From: Enterocola sp045654205
GTDB lineage: Bacteria > Bacteroidota > Bacteroidia > Bacteroidales > Paludibacteraceae
Assembly: GCA_045654205.1 (NCBI GenBank)
Contig: JAZOMZ010000030.1
Span: 1 to 37,218 of the forward strand
DNA: 37,218 nt
Direction of reading: 5' to 3'
The notes beneath the pieces were generated by a model, which saw only the letters and a list, made by a program, of their open reading frames with translations, had not been told where the DNA came from and ran no database searches. The translations under genes were made by a program, and so were the position numbers. Shown here one piece after another: positions 30,818-37,079 of this stretch; positions within the stretch are counted from its first letter, which is position 1; each line of letters opens with the position of its first letter.

Positions 30818-31642
30818 TTACTCCACTCCCTCTAATAATGCCGATAATGAAACCGGCTTTTGTATTATTTTTGTGTCCTTGCACCAATCACAGTGATTGC
30901 ATCTGTCGGGTTCCGCTTCACCGGATTTTAACAGTTTTATACGGTTAATTCCTATTTCTAATCCTGCCAAAGTTCCGTCAAGTTCCTGTTGACTTAGCGA
31001 TATAATTTCTATGTTTGGCACCTTTTGTTTGTCGACTGCGGCAATAAAACAAGGCAGTCTTTTACCGGTGTTTAACTCAACAATCTTTTGGTATATTGCC
31101 AATTGGAAATCATAACCGCGGTCAATTATGAAGTTAAGTTTTCCGGTGTCCTTGTGGTAATAAGGTTTATAAATATCCTCAACCACTTTTAAATCGACAA
31201 TGCACTTACCGGGAATATACGAATCCATTTTTATTTTCCACATAGAGCCGAATAGCTCACCTGTCATTATGGTTTGTTTTTCACCTGACATATACTGCAT
31301 GAATTTTTTATCTCGCTCACACCGTTTTATTATTTCGTCGGCCTGCTTGTATTCGGATTTTATGTCGCCATCCTTTTTAAATATTTCTGGGTGTTCTTCT
31401 TTAAATCCTTGAAGTGTGCCTTCAAAATAACTGTCAACATATGAACCCATGAGCATGGCTGTTGTGGTTTCCCGTTTGTAATCTCCTCGAATTTCGGCCA
31501 TCGCCTGCGCTTCACAACCTTTATACCCAAGCGTGCCAAAGAATGTCTTATACTGACTGACTGATATATATTCCCGATTTGCATCGTCGCTATAATAATT
31601 GCTGTTGTTCAGCTTGAGTGGTTTCTTTTTCAAAGTACTCAT
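30818..31642 (-). CDS. RecE-like PD-(D/E)XK exonuclease
   Basis: 274 aa from the ATG at 31642 (MSTLKKKPLKLNNSNYYS), with GGAGGAAGCAGC upstream. PD-(D/E)XK sites are visible: MGSYVDSYFEG (acidic motif), WKIKMDSYI (D140), CIVDLKV with the D-x-K at 150-152, and the RecB-type DFQLAIYQ (Q180, Y184). A C-terminal cluster (DRCNHCDWC) may bind a metal or Fe-S centre. It likely digests one strand to feed Bet. The 5' end overlaps the bet gene by about 50 bases. Confidence 0.8.
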   Translation of the reverse strand: MSTLKKKPLKLNNSNYYSDDANREYISVSQYKTFFGTLGYKGCEAQAMAEIRGDYKRETTTAMLMGSYVDSYFEGTLQGFKEEHPEIFKKDGDIKSEYKQADEIIKRCERDKKFMQYMSGEKQTIMTGELFGSMWKIKMDSYIPGKCIVDLKVVEDIYKPYYHKDTGKLNFIIDRGYDFQLAIYQKIVELNTGKRLPCFIAAVDKQKVPNIEIISLSQQELDGTLAGLEIGINRIKLLKSGEAEPDRCNHCDWCKDTKIIQKPVSLSALLEGVE

Positions 31643-32354
31643 TTGCTGCTTCCTCCAACTCAGGATCAATTACCATTTCTGCTTCAACCGATTGTTCTTT
31701 TTTCTCAATTGCTTTGGGCTCTGCAAATACATCTATTACTTCCGGTTTTACTTCTTTTCTTGAATTATCAATTTTGTTGCCCATTTCCTCAGCTGCATAT
31801 TCGTTCCCCAATTCCTCAGGAAATGCTTTTCTGAGGGCTGCAGCTTCGGCGCATTTCTCAAGCTGTCCATAAGGTCTTTGTTTCCACATTGCATTTGGGT
31901 TTCCGTCTTTAGTTGTTGCGACCGTTTCTAACCATCTAACCTTGCCACCGCTAAATGGTACTCTTTGCCCTCCAATCATTCTGTAGACTGTAACCTGCGC
32001 GTATTCCGGAAAGGTTATCTCTACATCACCAACCCTTTGGGTGATATCTTTTCCGAACTCCGTTTCGTCACATCCTGCATACTGGCCTGTGCGCATTGCT
32101 GTTGTTCTTAATTCTGAAATGCCCTGCCAAACTGTATCAATATACCGCTTCTGTTCTTTATCCCATATTGGTACAATATGAACCGGCTTTTTAAGAATGT
32201 CCAAGTTTCTGACCTTGCAATAATCAATTGCCATTAGAATACTTGCATCACTAGCCTTAGGGAATATGGTTTCTTGAAGCACCTTCCAAGTTTGACCGTT
32301 AATGTTCCTTCTTTTGAGTTCTGCTGCTATCGGCATTACTTCGTTTTTTGTCAT
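31590..32354 (-). CDS. bet: Bet / RecT-type single-strand annealing protein
   Basis: 254 aa from the ATG at 32354 (MTKNEVMPIAAELKRRNI), with GGAGG at about 10 bases. Bet features are clear: FPKASDASILMAIDYCKVRNLDILKKPVHIVPIW, SELRTTAMRTGQYAG, VTVYRMIGG, and GQLEKCAEAAALRKAFPEELG. The C-terminal tail is acidic, as usual. It pairs exposed single strands made by the adjacent RecE-like nuclease, for recombination-dependent replication or repair. Confidence 0.9.
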   Translation of the reverse strand: MTKNEVMPIAAELKRRNINGQTWKVLQETIFPKASDASILMAIDYCKVRNLDILKKPVHIVPIWDKEQKRYIDTVWQGISELRTTAMRTGQYAGCDETEFGKDITQRVGDVEITFPEYAQVTVYRMIGGQRVPFSGGKVRWLETVATTKDGNPNAMWKQRPYGQLEKCAEAAALRKAFPEELGNEYAAEEMGNKIDNSRKEVKPEVIDVFAEPKAIEKKEQSVEAEMVIDPELEEAANEYFEKETTQAEQQQLL

Positions 32355-32430
32355 TTTCTTCTTCCTCCAATTCGTTAATATATTCTTCTTCACTTGTGTA
32401 ATTATCTGCGTATCTAAATGGATCGTACAT
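32299..32430 (-). CDS. 43-aa acidic overlapping ORF
   Basis: 43 aa beginning MYDPFRYADNYTSEEEYINE with an acidic middle and ending RTQKKEH. AAAGGAGCAATTTAAA precedes the ATG, which is a good site. It starts right after the 79-aa gene and overlaps the start of bet by 56 bases, which may couple bet translation. Could be a real peptide or a leader for bet. Confidence 0.4.
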   Translation of the reverse strand: MYDPFRYADNYTSEEEYINELEEEENDKKRSNADSSRTQKKEH

Positions 32431-32431
32431 T

Positions 32432-32671
32432 TTAAATTGCTCCTTTTATAATTCGTCTGTAGTAAATATCTAAGTATGGAACCCTGTCTTTTAAGCTTTG
32501 TCTATGTAAGGCAAGCGCATAATCTTTTGCTTTATTGTGCAATTCAATTTCCACGCAGTCCGGAATTTCCGGGCCTTTTTGTTTACTTTTGAGCATATTG
32601 TAAGCATGTTGCATAACGACGTCGTATTTCATAAGGTAATCGACGGTGTACATTTCGTTTAAGTCGCCCAT
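32432..32671 (-). CDS. 79-aa early protein, unknown
   Basis: 79 aa, helical (MYTVDYLMKYDVVMQHAYNMLKSKQKG, CVEIELHNKAKDYALALHRQSLKD). AAAGGAGAAACA precedes ATG. It lies early in the leftward operon. No known family. Confidence 0.55.
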   Translation of the reverse strand: MGDLNEMYTVDYLMKYDVVMQHAYNMLKSKQKGPEIPDCVEIELHNKAKDYALALHRQSLKDRVPYLDIYYRRIIKGAI

Positions 32672-32768
32672 TGTTTCTCCTTTCTTCTATAATTCCGCAA
32701 ATGCCAAATACGGCGGCAAATACTATCAGCCAAAAGGCAATTAATAAATAGTCGATTGAGTATTCCAT
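32583..32768 (-). CDS. Small single-pass membrane protein, first early gene
   Basis: 61 aa from the ATG at 32768, with AAGGAAGG about 10 bases upstream. One transmembrane helix (IDYLLIAFWLIVFAAVFGICGI) and a basic tail (RLKRNVHRRLPYEIRRRY). The last 89 bases overlap the next gene in another frame, so the C-terminal end is less certain. It is the first gene after the hairpin array in the leftward transcript. Confidence 0.45.
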   Translation of the reverse strand: MEYSIDYLLIAFWLIVFAAVFGICGIIEERRNNGRLKRNVHRRLPYEIRRRYATCLQYAQK

Positions 32769-32794
32769 ATATAAAACCTTCCTTTCATGCGGGA

Positions 32795-33131
32795 GCGGGA
32801 GTTCGTAAGAACTCATTCCCGATAATTAACTAAAGAAAAGGCGCTGCGTTAGCGGGAGTTCAAAGAACTCGTTCGGCGCCTGACTGTCCGTTTAAATAAG
32901 AAGAGAGACTGCTTTTTTAAAAAAAGAAGGCGGCCAAAAGGTTTGGGAGGAACCGCCCTCAATGATTCGTTATCAGTAGAATTTTAATAAAAAGGGCGGT
33001 CATTAATGCTTTATTCATTACACATACTTTTAAGGAGTTACCGCCCTAAGATTGCCATTTAAGGGTTTAAAAATAAAAAGAGGGCAGTACATGGAAAATG
33101 TGTTATTAGTCGATAATTAATAAAGCCCTCT
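32795..33131 (-). terminator. Array of four terminator-like hairpins plus a fifth dyad
   Basis: All read on the minus strand. T1: AGAGGGC/GCCCTCT (33079-33085, 33125-33131), 39-base loop, then TTTTTATTT. T2: AGGGCGGT/ACCGCCCT (32993-33000, 33040-33047), again a 39-base loop, then a TTTTTATT tail. T3: GAGGGCGG/CCGCCTTC (32926-32933, 32953-32960), then TTTTTTT. T4: GGCGC/GCGCC with inner GAGTTC/GAACTC (32840-32880), then TTTTCTTT. A fifth dyad with GAGTTC/GAACTC lies at 32795-32820. T4 and the fifth share GCGGGAGTTC. They separate the leftward promoter from the first gene. Confidence 0.65.
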
Positions 33132-33207
33132 ATACTATCACATATTATAGGTTTGATATTCTTAAGGAGACAGCGAGGTATTTAGAACTAGAGAGTGTTT
33201 GATGGCT

Positions 33208-33273
33208 TTAACCCCGCCGCCTTCTTAAGAACCCTCGTCTTTCCGAGGTGTCAATTGTCTTTCCAATCGCCAT
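33208..33273 (-). CDS. 21-aa Arg-rich leader peptide candidate
   Basis: 21 aa, ending in ERRGFLRRRRG, with AAAGGAATA before the ATG. It lies in the PL leader, upstream of the terminator array, the position of the N gene in lambda-type phages. The arginine-rich end resembles RNA-binding peptides. Too short to assign; could be chance. Confidence 0.25.
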   Translation of the reverse strand: MAIGKTIDTSERRGFLRRRRG

Positions 33274-33328
33274 TATTCCTTTTATTAACTTTTCAATGTC
33301 CGATTAATGTGTAAACCGGGGATTTTTT

Positions 33329-33378
33329 GCATAGCCGAGCCAAGCCTAAATAAGGCTTGCTTTTTTGTCTTCCTATGC
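33329..33378. other. Nested inverted-repeat element in the PL leader
   Basis: Outer arms GCATAG/CTATGC (33329-33334, 33373-33378) enclose a perfect inner stem CAAGCCT/AGGCTTG with five-base loop (33341-33359). On the plus strand the inner stem is followed by CTTTTTT, so it also looks like a rightward terminator. On the minus strand it is a closed two-stem RNA, reminiscent in layout of phage put-type RNA elements. Confidence 0.5.
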
Positions 33379-33462
33379 TTACCCAACCTGTTTTATTTGC
33401 CTGTAATATTGAATCCGCTTGCCTTTTTGCTCTTTTTTATAGTGGTAAGTTCCACTCCGCAT
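33379..33462 (-). CDS. 27-aa basic leader ORF candidate
   Basis: 27 aa, MRSGTYHYKKEQKGKRIQYY then RQIKQVG, strongly basic. It is the first ORF after the PL start site and its stop codon abuts the nested hairpin at 33329-33378. No good ribosome site is seen. It may be a leader peptide, or only the leader RNA matters. Confidence 0.2.
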   Translation of the reverse strand: MRSGTYHYKKEQKGKRIQYYRQIKQVG

Positions 33463-33488
33463 CTTCAATTGATTTTTTTGTTGGTTTG

Positions 33489-33598
33489 GTTTATAAATAG
33501 TAAACAGTTCTAAAGTTTAGTATTAATTTAACCACCTAACAAGTTTATTATACTAAATTTAGTTTATATTGTCAACAAAAAGTTTATAATAAATAAAC
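33489..33598. promoter_or_regulatory. Operator cluster of the repressor
   Basis: Dyads of the form GTTTA-N7-TAAAC recur: GTTTATAAATAGTAAAC (33489-33505), GTTTAGTATTAATTTAAC (33515-33532), GTTTATTATACTAAA (33543-33557), and GTTTATAATAAATAAAC (33582-33598). ACTAAATTTAGT (33552-33563) is a perfect palindrome inside the leftward promoter. They flank and overlap the leftward promoter and the start of the repressor gene. Confidence 0.6.
33547..33575 (-). promoter_or_regulatory. Leftward early promoter (PL), perfect consensus
   Basis: Minus strand: TTGACA (33575-33570), 17-base spacer, TATAAT (33552-33547). Both boxes match the sigma-70 consensus exactly. Transcription would start near 33540 and run leftward. 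Operator-like dyads overlap it, so repression by the adjacent repressor is expected. Confidence 0.85.
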
Positions 33599-33613
33599 CA
33601 AAGGATTATAAAT

Positions 33614-34243
33614 ATGAACTACATTGAATTAAAAAACAAAATTGACAATCGTCTTAAAAGGGATGTCAAACTGGTAGAAATCTCACACGCGCTTGAAACA
33701 TCCGCACAAAATTTTAACAAAAAGTACAAGAATCCTAACTCAGAAGTAACATTAACAGATATTGAAAAAGTAGAACACTTTTTTAATATTCAATTACTCG
33801 GTTCAACTCATGCAGCTGACAGAATAGAAATAAGCTACTGGGAGGAGCTGCCGGAAAATTTAAAGAATCCTAAAATAATGTCTGTATGGTTTGATAGAGA
33901 AATTATTGAAAACGCATGGGGAATGAGCGCAGAACACCTTTGTATTGTTCCCATGGTTGGCGATAAAATGACACATTATTGGTATCCGATATATAATAAT
34001 GACATCTTGATTGTTGATACAAATCAAGATTACATTATGGGCAATGGTGTATATTTTGCAACAACCCGTAATAATACAAGATTTTGGATTAGAGAAATGC
34101 AAGTATTGATTAACAATGATGTACAAGTTAAAGGCTTTGCGCCTTCGGGTGAAACAACAAAAGTAATAAGTGCGGACACACTCAAAGAAGCTGATTTCAA
34201 AATAATTGGCAAAGTCATAAAAAATGTAAGTTTTAGATTATAG
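33614..34243 (+). CDS. LexA/CI-fold repressor with replaced catalytic residues
   Basis: 209 aa. N-terminal helix-turn-helix region (LKRDVKLVEISHALETSAQNFNKKYKN). The C-terminal part follows the S24/LexA pattern: MVGDKMTHYWYPIYNNDILIVD...NGVYFATTRNNTRFWIREMQV. The usual catalytic Ser in GDSM is Lys (GDKM, K118), and the usual Lys in the VKRL region appears as Arg (WIREMQ, about 160). So the fold is kept for dimer contacts but self-cleavage is unlikely. Transcribed divergently from PL. AAAGGA precedes ATG. It should hold lysogeny, with release by a non-RecA route. Confidence 0.75.
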   Translation: MNYIELKNKIDNRLKRDVKLVEISHALETSAQNFNKKYKNPNSEVTLTDIEKVEHFFNIQLLGSTHAADRIEISYWEELPENLKNPKIMSVWFDREIIENAWGMSAEHLCIVPMVGDKMTHYWYPIYNNDILIVDTNQDYIMGNGVYFATTRNNTRFWIREMQVLINNDVQVKGFAPSGETTKVISADTLKEADFKIIGKVIKNVSFRL

Positions 34244-34250
34244 GGGAATT

Positions 34251-34706
34251 ATGAGCATAAAGGAAAAATTAAGAAAAACAAGAGAAATTATAAAACCTGT
34301 TTTATTATATATTTTAAAATTTTTTGGTTGGATATTCTTATTAATTATACTTTGTTTGTTAGCAGGTTATAACACTTATGATAATAATATATCAATTGGA
34401 TTAGTAATTTTTTGTTATATATTCATTATCATAACATATAGAGGCGAAATTAAGTCTTTTAAAGATTGGCAGCAATTAGCAGAAAAAAATGAATTTTATC
34501 AAGAATTTTGTAACCAATGGCAACCACATATTTTGGGTTATTTATTTGTTTTTTGGATTGGTTTGAAATTCTGTAATAATTTTGAATTTATTGCATTAAT
34601 ATTATTTTCTTACTGTTTTAATATTTGGGATAGAAGATATATTACACATGATATAAAACACGATATGATTTTAAAAAAACTACAAGAAAATTGTCAAAAA
34701 GATTAA
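34251..34706 (+). CDS. Multi-pass membrane protein next to the repressor
   Basis: 151 aa with about four hydrophobic segments (VLLYILKFFGWIFLLIILCLLAGY, ISIGLVIFCYIFIIITY, ILGYLFVFWIGLKFC, FIALILFSYCFNIW) and charged loops. AGGGGAATT precedes ATG, seven bases after the repressor stop. Genes cotranscribed with a repressor are expressed in the lysogen, and membrane proteins in that place often act in superinfection exclusion. No motif proves this. Confidence 0.6.
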   Translation: MSIKEKLRKTREIIKPVLLYILKFFGWIFLLIILCLLAGYNTYDNNISIGLVIFCYIFIIITYRGEIKSFKDWQQLAEKNEFYQEFCNQWQPHILGYLFVFWIGLKFCNNFEFIALILFSYCFNIWDRRYITHDIKHDMILKKLQENCQKD

Positions 34707-35104
34707 GTCTATTATTAATAACCATTTTGTTGACTTCAACAACTTGCTATGCAAAGCACCTTTATAAAGAAGCGGTATATCAGGAGTTTTGGTGTAACAA
34801 GCGCGGCGGGATACTTGAATATGAACTCCCCGACATGTCGCGCGTGGATTGCTTACTCCCTGATTATGCGGTAGAATTCGACTTTGCAAAAAAACGCGAT
34901 GAATGCTTAGGGCAAGCCCTCCGCTATGCTGCATACACAAAAAAGAATCCCGCTTGCTGCCTGATTATAGAAAAGAAAAAAGACTTAAAATATTACTACC
35001 AACTGCGCTATACCATAAAGAAAAAAGAATTGGGAGTAAAACTTTTTATTATTACTCCGGCTTCGTTAATCCGGAGCGGATATTTTATAGAAAATCAACC
35101 ATAA
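34691..35104 (+). CDS. Secreted PD-(D/E)XK-like moron
   Basis: 137 aa from a TTG at 34691; no ATG is available in frame. A signal peptide (KRLSLLLITILLTSTTCYA, cut after A21) is clear. The rest reads like a PD-(D/E)XK nuclease fold: GGILEYEL (E43), RVDCLLPDYAVEFDFAKK (D53, E62, D64, K67/K68) and a GQALRYA (Q75, Y79) resembling the RecB Q-x-x-x-Y motif. Similar exported proteins with RVD...AIEVDFA.KW...GQ...Y exist in many bacteria, from memory. It overlaps the membrane protein gene and is likely made in lysogens. Substrate unknown. Confidence 0.6.
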   Translation: MSKRLSLLLITILLTSTTCYAKHLYKEAVYQEFWCNKRGGILEYELPDMSRVDCLLPDYAVEFDFAKKRDECLGQALRYAAYTKKNPACCLIIEKKKDLKYYYQLRYTIKKKELGVKLFIITPASLIRSGYFIENQP

Positions 35105-35120
35105 AATTATAAAATAAACT

Positions 35121-35154
35121 AAAAGTTGACATGAATATAAACTTTTTGTATAAT
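35121..35154 (+). promoter_or_regulatory. Rightward early promoter (PR), perfect consensus, with operator
   Basis: TTGACA (35126-35131), 17 bases, TATAAT (35149-35154): exact consensus. The dyad AAAAGTT/AACTTTT (35121-35127, 35140-35146) covers the -35 box. The block GTTGACA...ATATAAAC is shared with PL, so one repressor likely controls both. Start site expected near 35161, at the first arm of the leader hairpin. Confidence 0.85.
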
Positions 35155-35160
35155 ATTTCT

Positions 35161-35275
35161 TGCGTTAACAAAAAAGATTTATCAAGTATGATAAAGCTCC
35201 CTTTATAGTTAACGCAGGGGAGTTTTTTCATATAAAGGGCTTGATACATATATATGTGTCAGGCTCTTTTCCTAT
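35161..35275 (+). promoter_or_regulatory. Structured PR leader with two attenuator-like hairpins
   Basis: TGCGTTAAC (35161-35169) is fully complementary to GTTAACGCA (35208-35216). The loop between holds CTCCC (35197-35201), which can pair with GGGAG (35218-35222) just before TTTTTT (35223-35228), forming either a terminator or a pseudoknot. TTTATCA/TGATAAA (35178-35195) and ATAAAG/CTTTAT (35191-35206) are mutually exclusive. A second stem GCTTGATACAT/ATGTGTCAGGC (35239-35263 region) is followed by TCTTTT. Confidence 0.65.
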
Positions 35276-35286
35276 AAGGAGGGAAT

Positions 35287-35532
35287 ATGAAATTTAAAGC
35301 AAAAGTTGTACAAATTCCATTATGTGAGAGTTGCGAAAAAGAATTAAGGCCAGGAAACCCATATTGTGAATTTGAGGATGGTTATTATTGCGGAGATTGT
35401 GCTTTAAAATTGGGGAAAATAGACTTAGAAAAATATAAAAAAGTGTTTTTATACTTTATCAGCGATGATTTAAAAAAGGATTTAACTTTATCTGATGTTT
35501 TGGAACAAATTTCGATAAAAGAGGGGAAATAA
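35287..35532 (+). CDS. Small zinc-ribbon protein, first PR gene
   Basis: 81 aa. CESCEKELRPGNPYCEFEDG then YYCGDCALKLGK gives two C-x-x-C pairs, a zinc-ribbon/LIM-like half. The C-terminus is helical and acidic (LKKDLTLSDVLEQISIKEGK). Ideal ribosome site AAGGAGGGAAT. It occupies the place of cro in lambda-type genomes, but has no HTH. Possible regulator or replication accessory. Confidence 0.6.
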   Translation: MKFKAKVVQIPLCESCEKELRPGNPYCEFEDGYYCGDCALKLGKIDLEKYKKVFLYFISDDLKKDLTLSDVLEQISIKEGK

Positions 35533-36318
35533 ATGGCAAATAGATTAGTTGACACAGAAATTTGGAAAAAAGACTGGTTTTTAGAATTATCAGACAAACA
35601 AAAACTTTTAACTAAATTTTTGTTTGACAATTGTGATTGCGCAGGATTTTATAAAATTTCGTGGAATTTATTAAAATGTTTTTTTAATGAACTTCCAAAA
35701 AAAGAAGATTTTGAAAAAATAAAACAAGTAAAATTTATTGAAGATGACTTAATTTTTATAGAAGATTTTGCTTTGTTTCAATGTAAAGTAAATTCCTTTT
35801 ATGAGCTAAACCCTAAGAATAATGCCCATTTGGGAGTTTTGAAATTATTAAAAAAACATGGTGTTTTTTTGAGCCCCTCACTAGCCCCTAGTGAGCCCCT
35901 CACTAGCCCCTACCCAGGGGCACAGGAAAAGGAAAAGGATAAAGATAAGGATATTACTTTTAATAAACAAATAGATACTTTATCTAATAATATTAATGAA
36001 AAAAATAAAAAATTAGATCCCTTCATAAATCCTATTGCAGAGATTTATAAAAAAGAATACAAGGAAATCATGGGAAAGACATGTTACTTAAACAATCAAC
36101 ACAGAAACAAGATTATTGAGTTAGCCGCGGACATTGAAAATTTTAAGGAGACTATCCCGGAAATTTTCAAAAAGTTAAAGAATTTAAAATTCGATAACAT
36201 ACAAAACTTTACACCTTCAAATACATGGCTTTTAAAGGACGACAATTACATAAAGTTGTTAGAGGGTGCGTTCGACAAATATATACAAGAGGAGGAAATT
36301 GACGGATGGAGCTTATAG
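35533..36318 (+). CDS. Replication initiator / replisome organizer
   Basis: 261 aa. N-terminal winged-helix-like domain (MANRLVDTEIWKKDWFLELS...LFDNCDCAGFYKISWNLLKCFFN) as in phage replisome organizers. A Pro/Ser-rich linker (SPSLAPSEPLTSPYPGA) is encoded by the iteron array at 35872-35911. The C-terminal half is helical and DnaD-like (INPIAEIYKKEYKEIMGKTCYLNNQH, NIQNFTPSNTWLLKDDNYIKLLEG). It precedes the helicase loader and overlaps it by 13 bases. This matches lambda O in role and in having the origin inside the gene. Confidence 0.75.
   Translation: MANRLVDTEIWKKDWFLELSDKQKLLTKFLFDNCDCAGFYKISWNLLKCFFNELPKKEDFEKIKQVKFIEDDLIFIEDFALFQCKVNSFYELNPKNNAHLGVLKLLKKHGVFLSPSLAPSEPLTSPYPGAQEKEKDKDKDITFNKQIDTLSNNINEKNKKLDPFINPIAEIYKKEYKEIMGKTCYLNNQHRNKIIELAADIENFKETIPEIFKKLKNLKFDNIQNFTPSNTWLLKDDNYIKLLEGAFDKYIQEEEIDGWSL
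35871..35920. repeat. Iteron array, candidate replication origin
   Basis: AGCCCCT occurs four times at exactly 11-base spacing (35872, 35883, 35894, 35905), then AGGGGC inverted at 35916. The pairs form a 22-base direct repeat (35871-35892, 35893-35914). CTAGTGAG-CCC-CTCACTAG (35888-35906) and CCCCT-ACCC-AGGGG (35907-35920) are dyads. Right after comes an AT- and purine-rich run (35923-36010) that could be the melting region. Confidence 0.75.
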
Positions 36319-37079
36319 GTGATGTCATCAGAAATATTACAGTCGCGCAAAAAACACAATGTTCTATATGCGGCAAGGAATACAAACAGATTACTGTAGG
36401 TAAAGAACCATTCCAATTTACATGTTACGAAGCCCAATGTGATTGTGAAAAAAAAGCGGCAGTTCAAGCGGATATGGAAAGAGAGGAAAGAGAGCGGAGG
36501 GAAATCGCCGCCGCGATACTTACAAAAAGATTTGATAATTCTATGATGTCAAAAAGGTTAATGAAAATGGATTTTGAAGTTTTAAACCCTTCTCAGAACG
36601 TTAAAGAAATTGAGTTCTGTAAAAAATATGTTAAAACATTTAATACAGAAACAAGCAAAGGAATTCAATTGCTGGGTAATACCGGAACCGGGAAATCTTC
36701 TCTCATGGCTTGTATTTGTAACAGTTTAATTAAAATGGGTTACAATTGTTTATTTACAACTTTATCGGCTTTATTAAGTGATTTTGTACAATATAGCGGA
36801 GAACATTTCGGGAGTATTTCTAATAAATTAAATTGGTTATTGAAGTATGATTTTATAGTTCTTGATGATATTGGCCGAGAGAGCATAACCGATAAAAGAA
36901 AAGAAATTCTGTTCCAAATAATAGACACACTTTATAATGAAGAAAAAATTATCGCTTACACCGCTAACCCTGAAATGTTAGTTAAACTTAAACACGATCA
37001 AGAATTAGCCGCAATTTTGGACAGAATAAAATCATTATGTCCTCATGTTTTAAAATTTAATGGGAACTCCTTAAGATAA
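36306..37079 (+). CDS. DnaC-like AAA+ helicase loader
   Basis: 257 aa. N-terminal Cys cluster (C19, C22, C40, C45, C47; QCSICGKEY...CYEAQCDCEKK) likely binds zinc. Walker A is GNTGTGKS (124-131), Walker B FIVLDDIG (183-190), followed by sensor-type EKIIAYTANPEMLVKL. It loads the host replicative helicase, as no DnaB gene is in the phage. It is the last gene of the rightward operon and its stop lies at the circle overlap. Confidence 0.88.
   Translation: MELIGDVIRNITVAQKTQCSICGKEYKQITVGKEPFQFTCYEAQCDCEKKAAVQADMEREERERREIAAAILTKRFDNSMMSKRLMKMDFEVLNPSQNVKEIEFCKKYVKTFNTETSKGIQLLGNTGTGKSSLMACICNSLIKMGYNCLFTTLSALLSDFVQYSGEHFGSISNKLNWLLKYDFIVLDDIGRESITDKRKEILFQIIDTLYNEEKIIAYTANPEMLVKLKHDQELAAILDRIKSLCPHVLKFNGNSLR

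Larger units (their letters stand above)
33132..33540 (-). promoter_or_regulatory. Leftward early leader (PL leader)
   Basis: About 400 bases between the leftward start site and the first hairpin of the array. It holds two short basic ORFs on the minus strand (33208-33273 and 33379-33462), a nested hairpin at 33329-33378, and a small stem AGTGG/CCACT (33441-33456). No longer gene is seen on either strand. It may carry an antitermination or attenuation signal. Confidence 0.45.

Noticed and set aside
32967..33023. 18-codon ORF (MNKALMTALFIKILLITNH) within the hairpin array as a leader peptide
   Set aside because: No ribosome site and it only partly overlaps stem T2; likely chance.
35105..35286. 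Host XerCD dif-like site as an integrase-free integration site
   Set aside because: No 28-base site with the usual arms could be recognised; GTTAAC arms are better explained by the leader hairpin.
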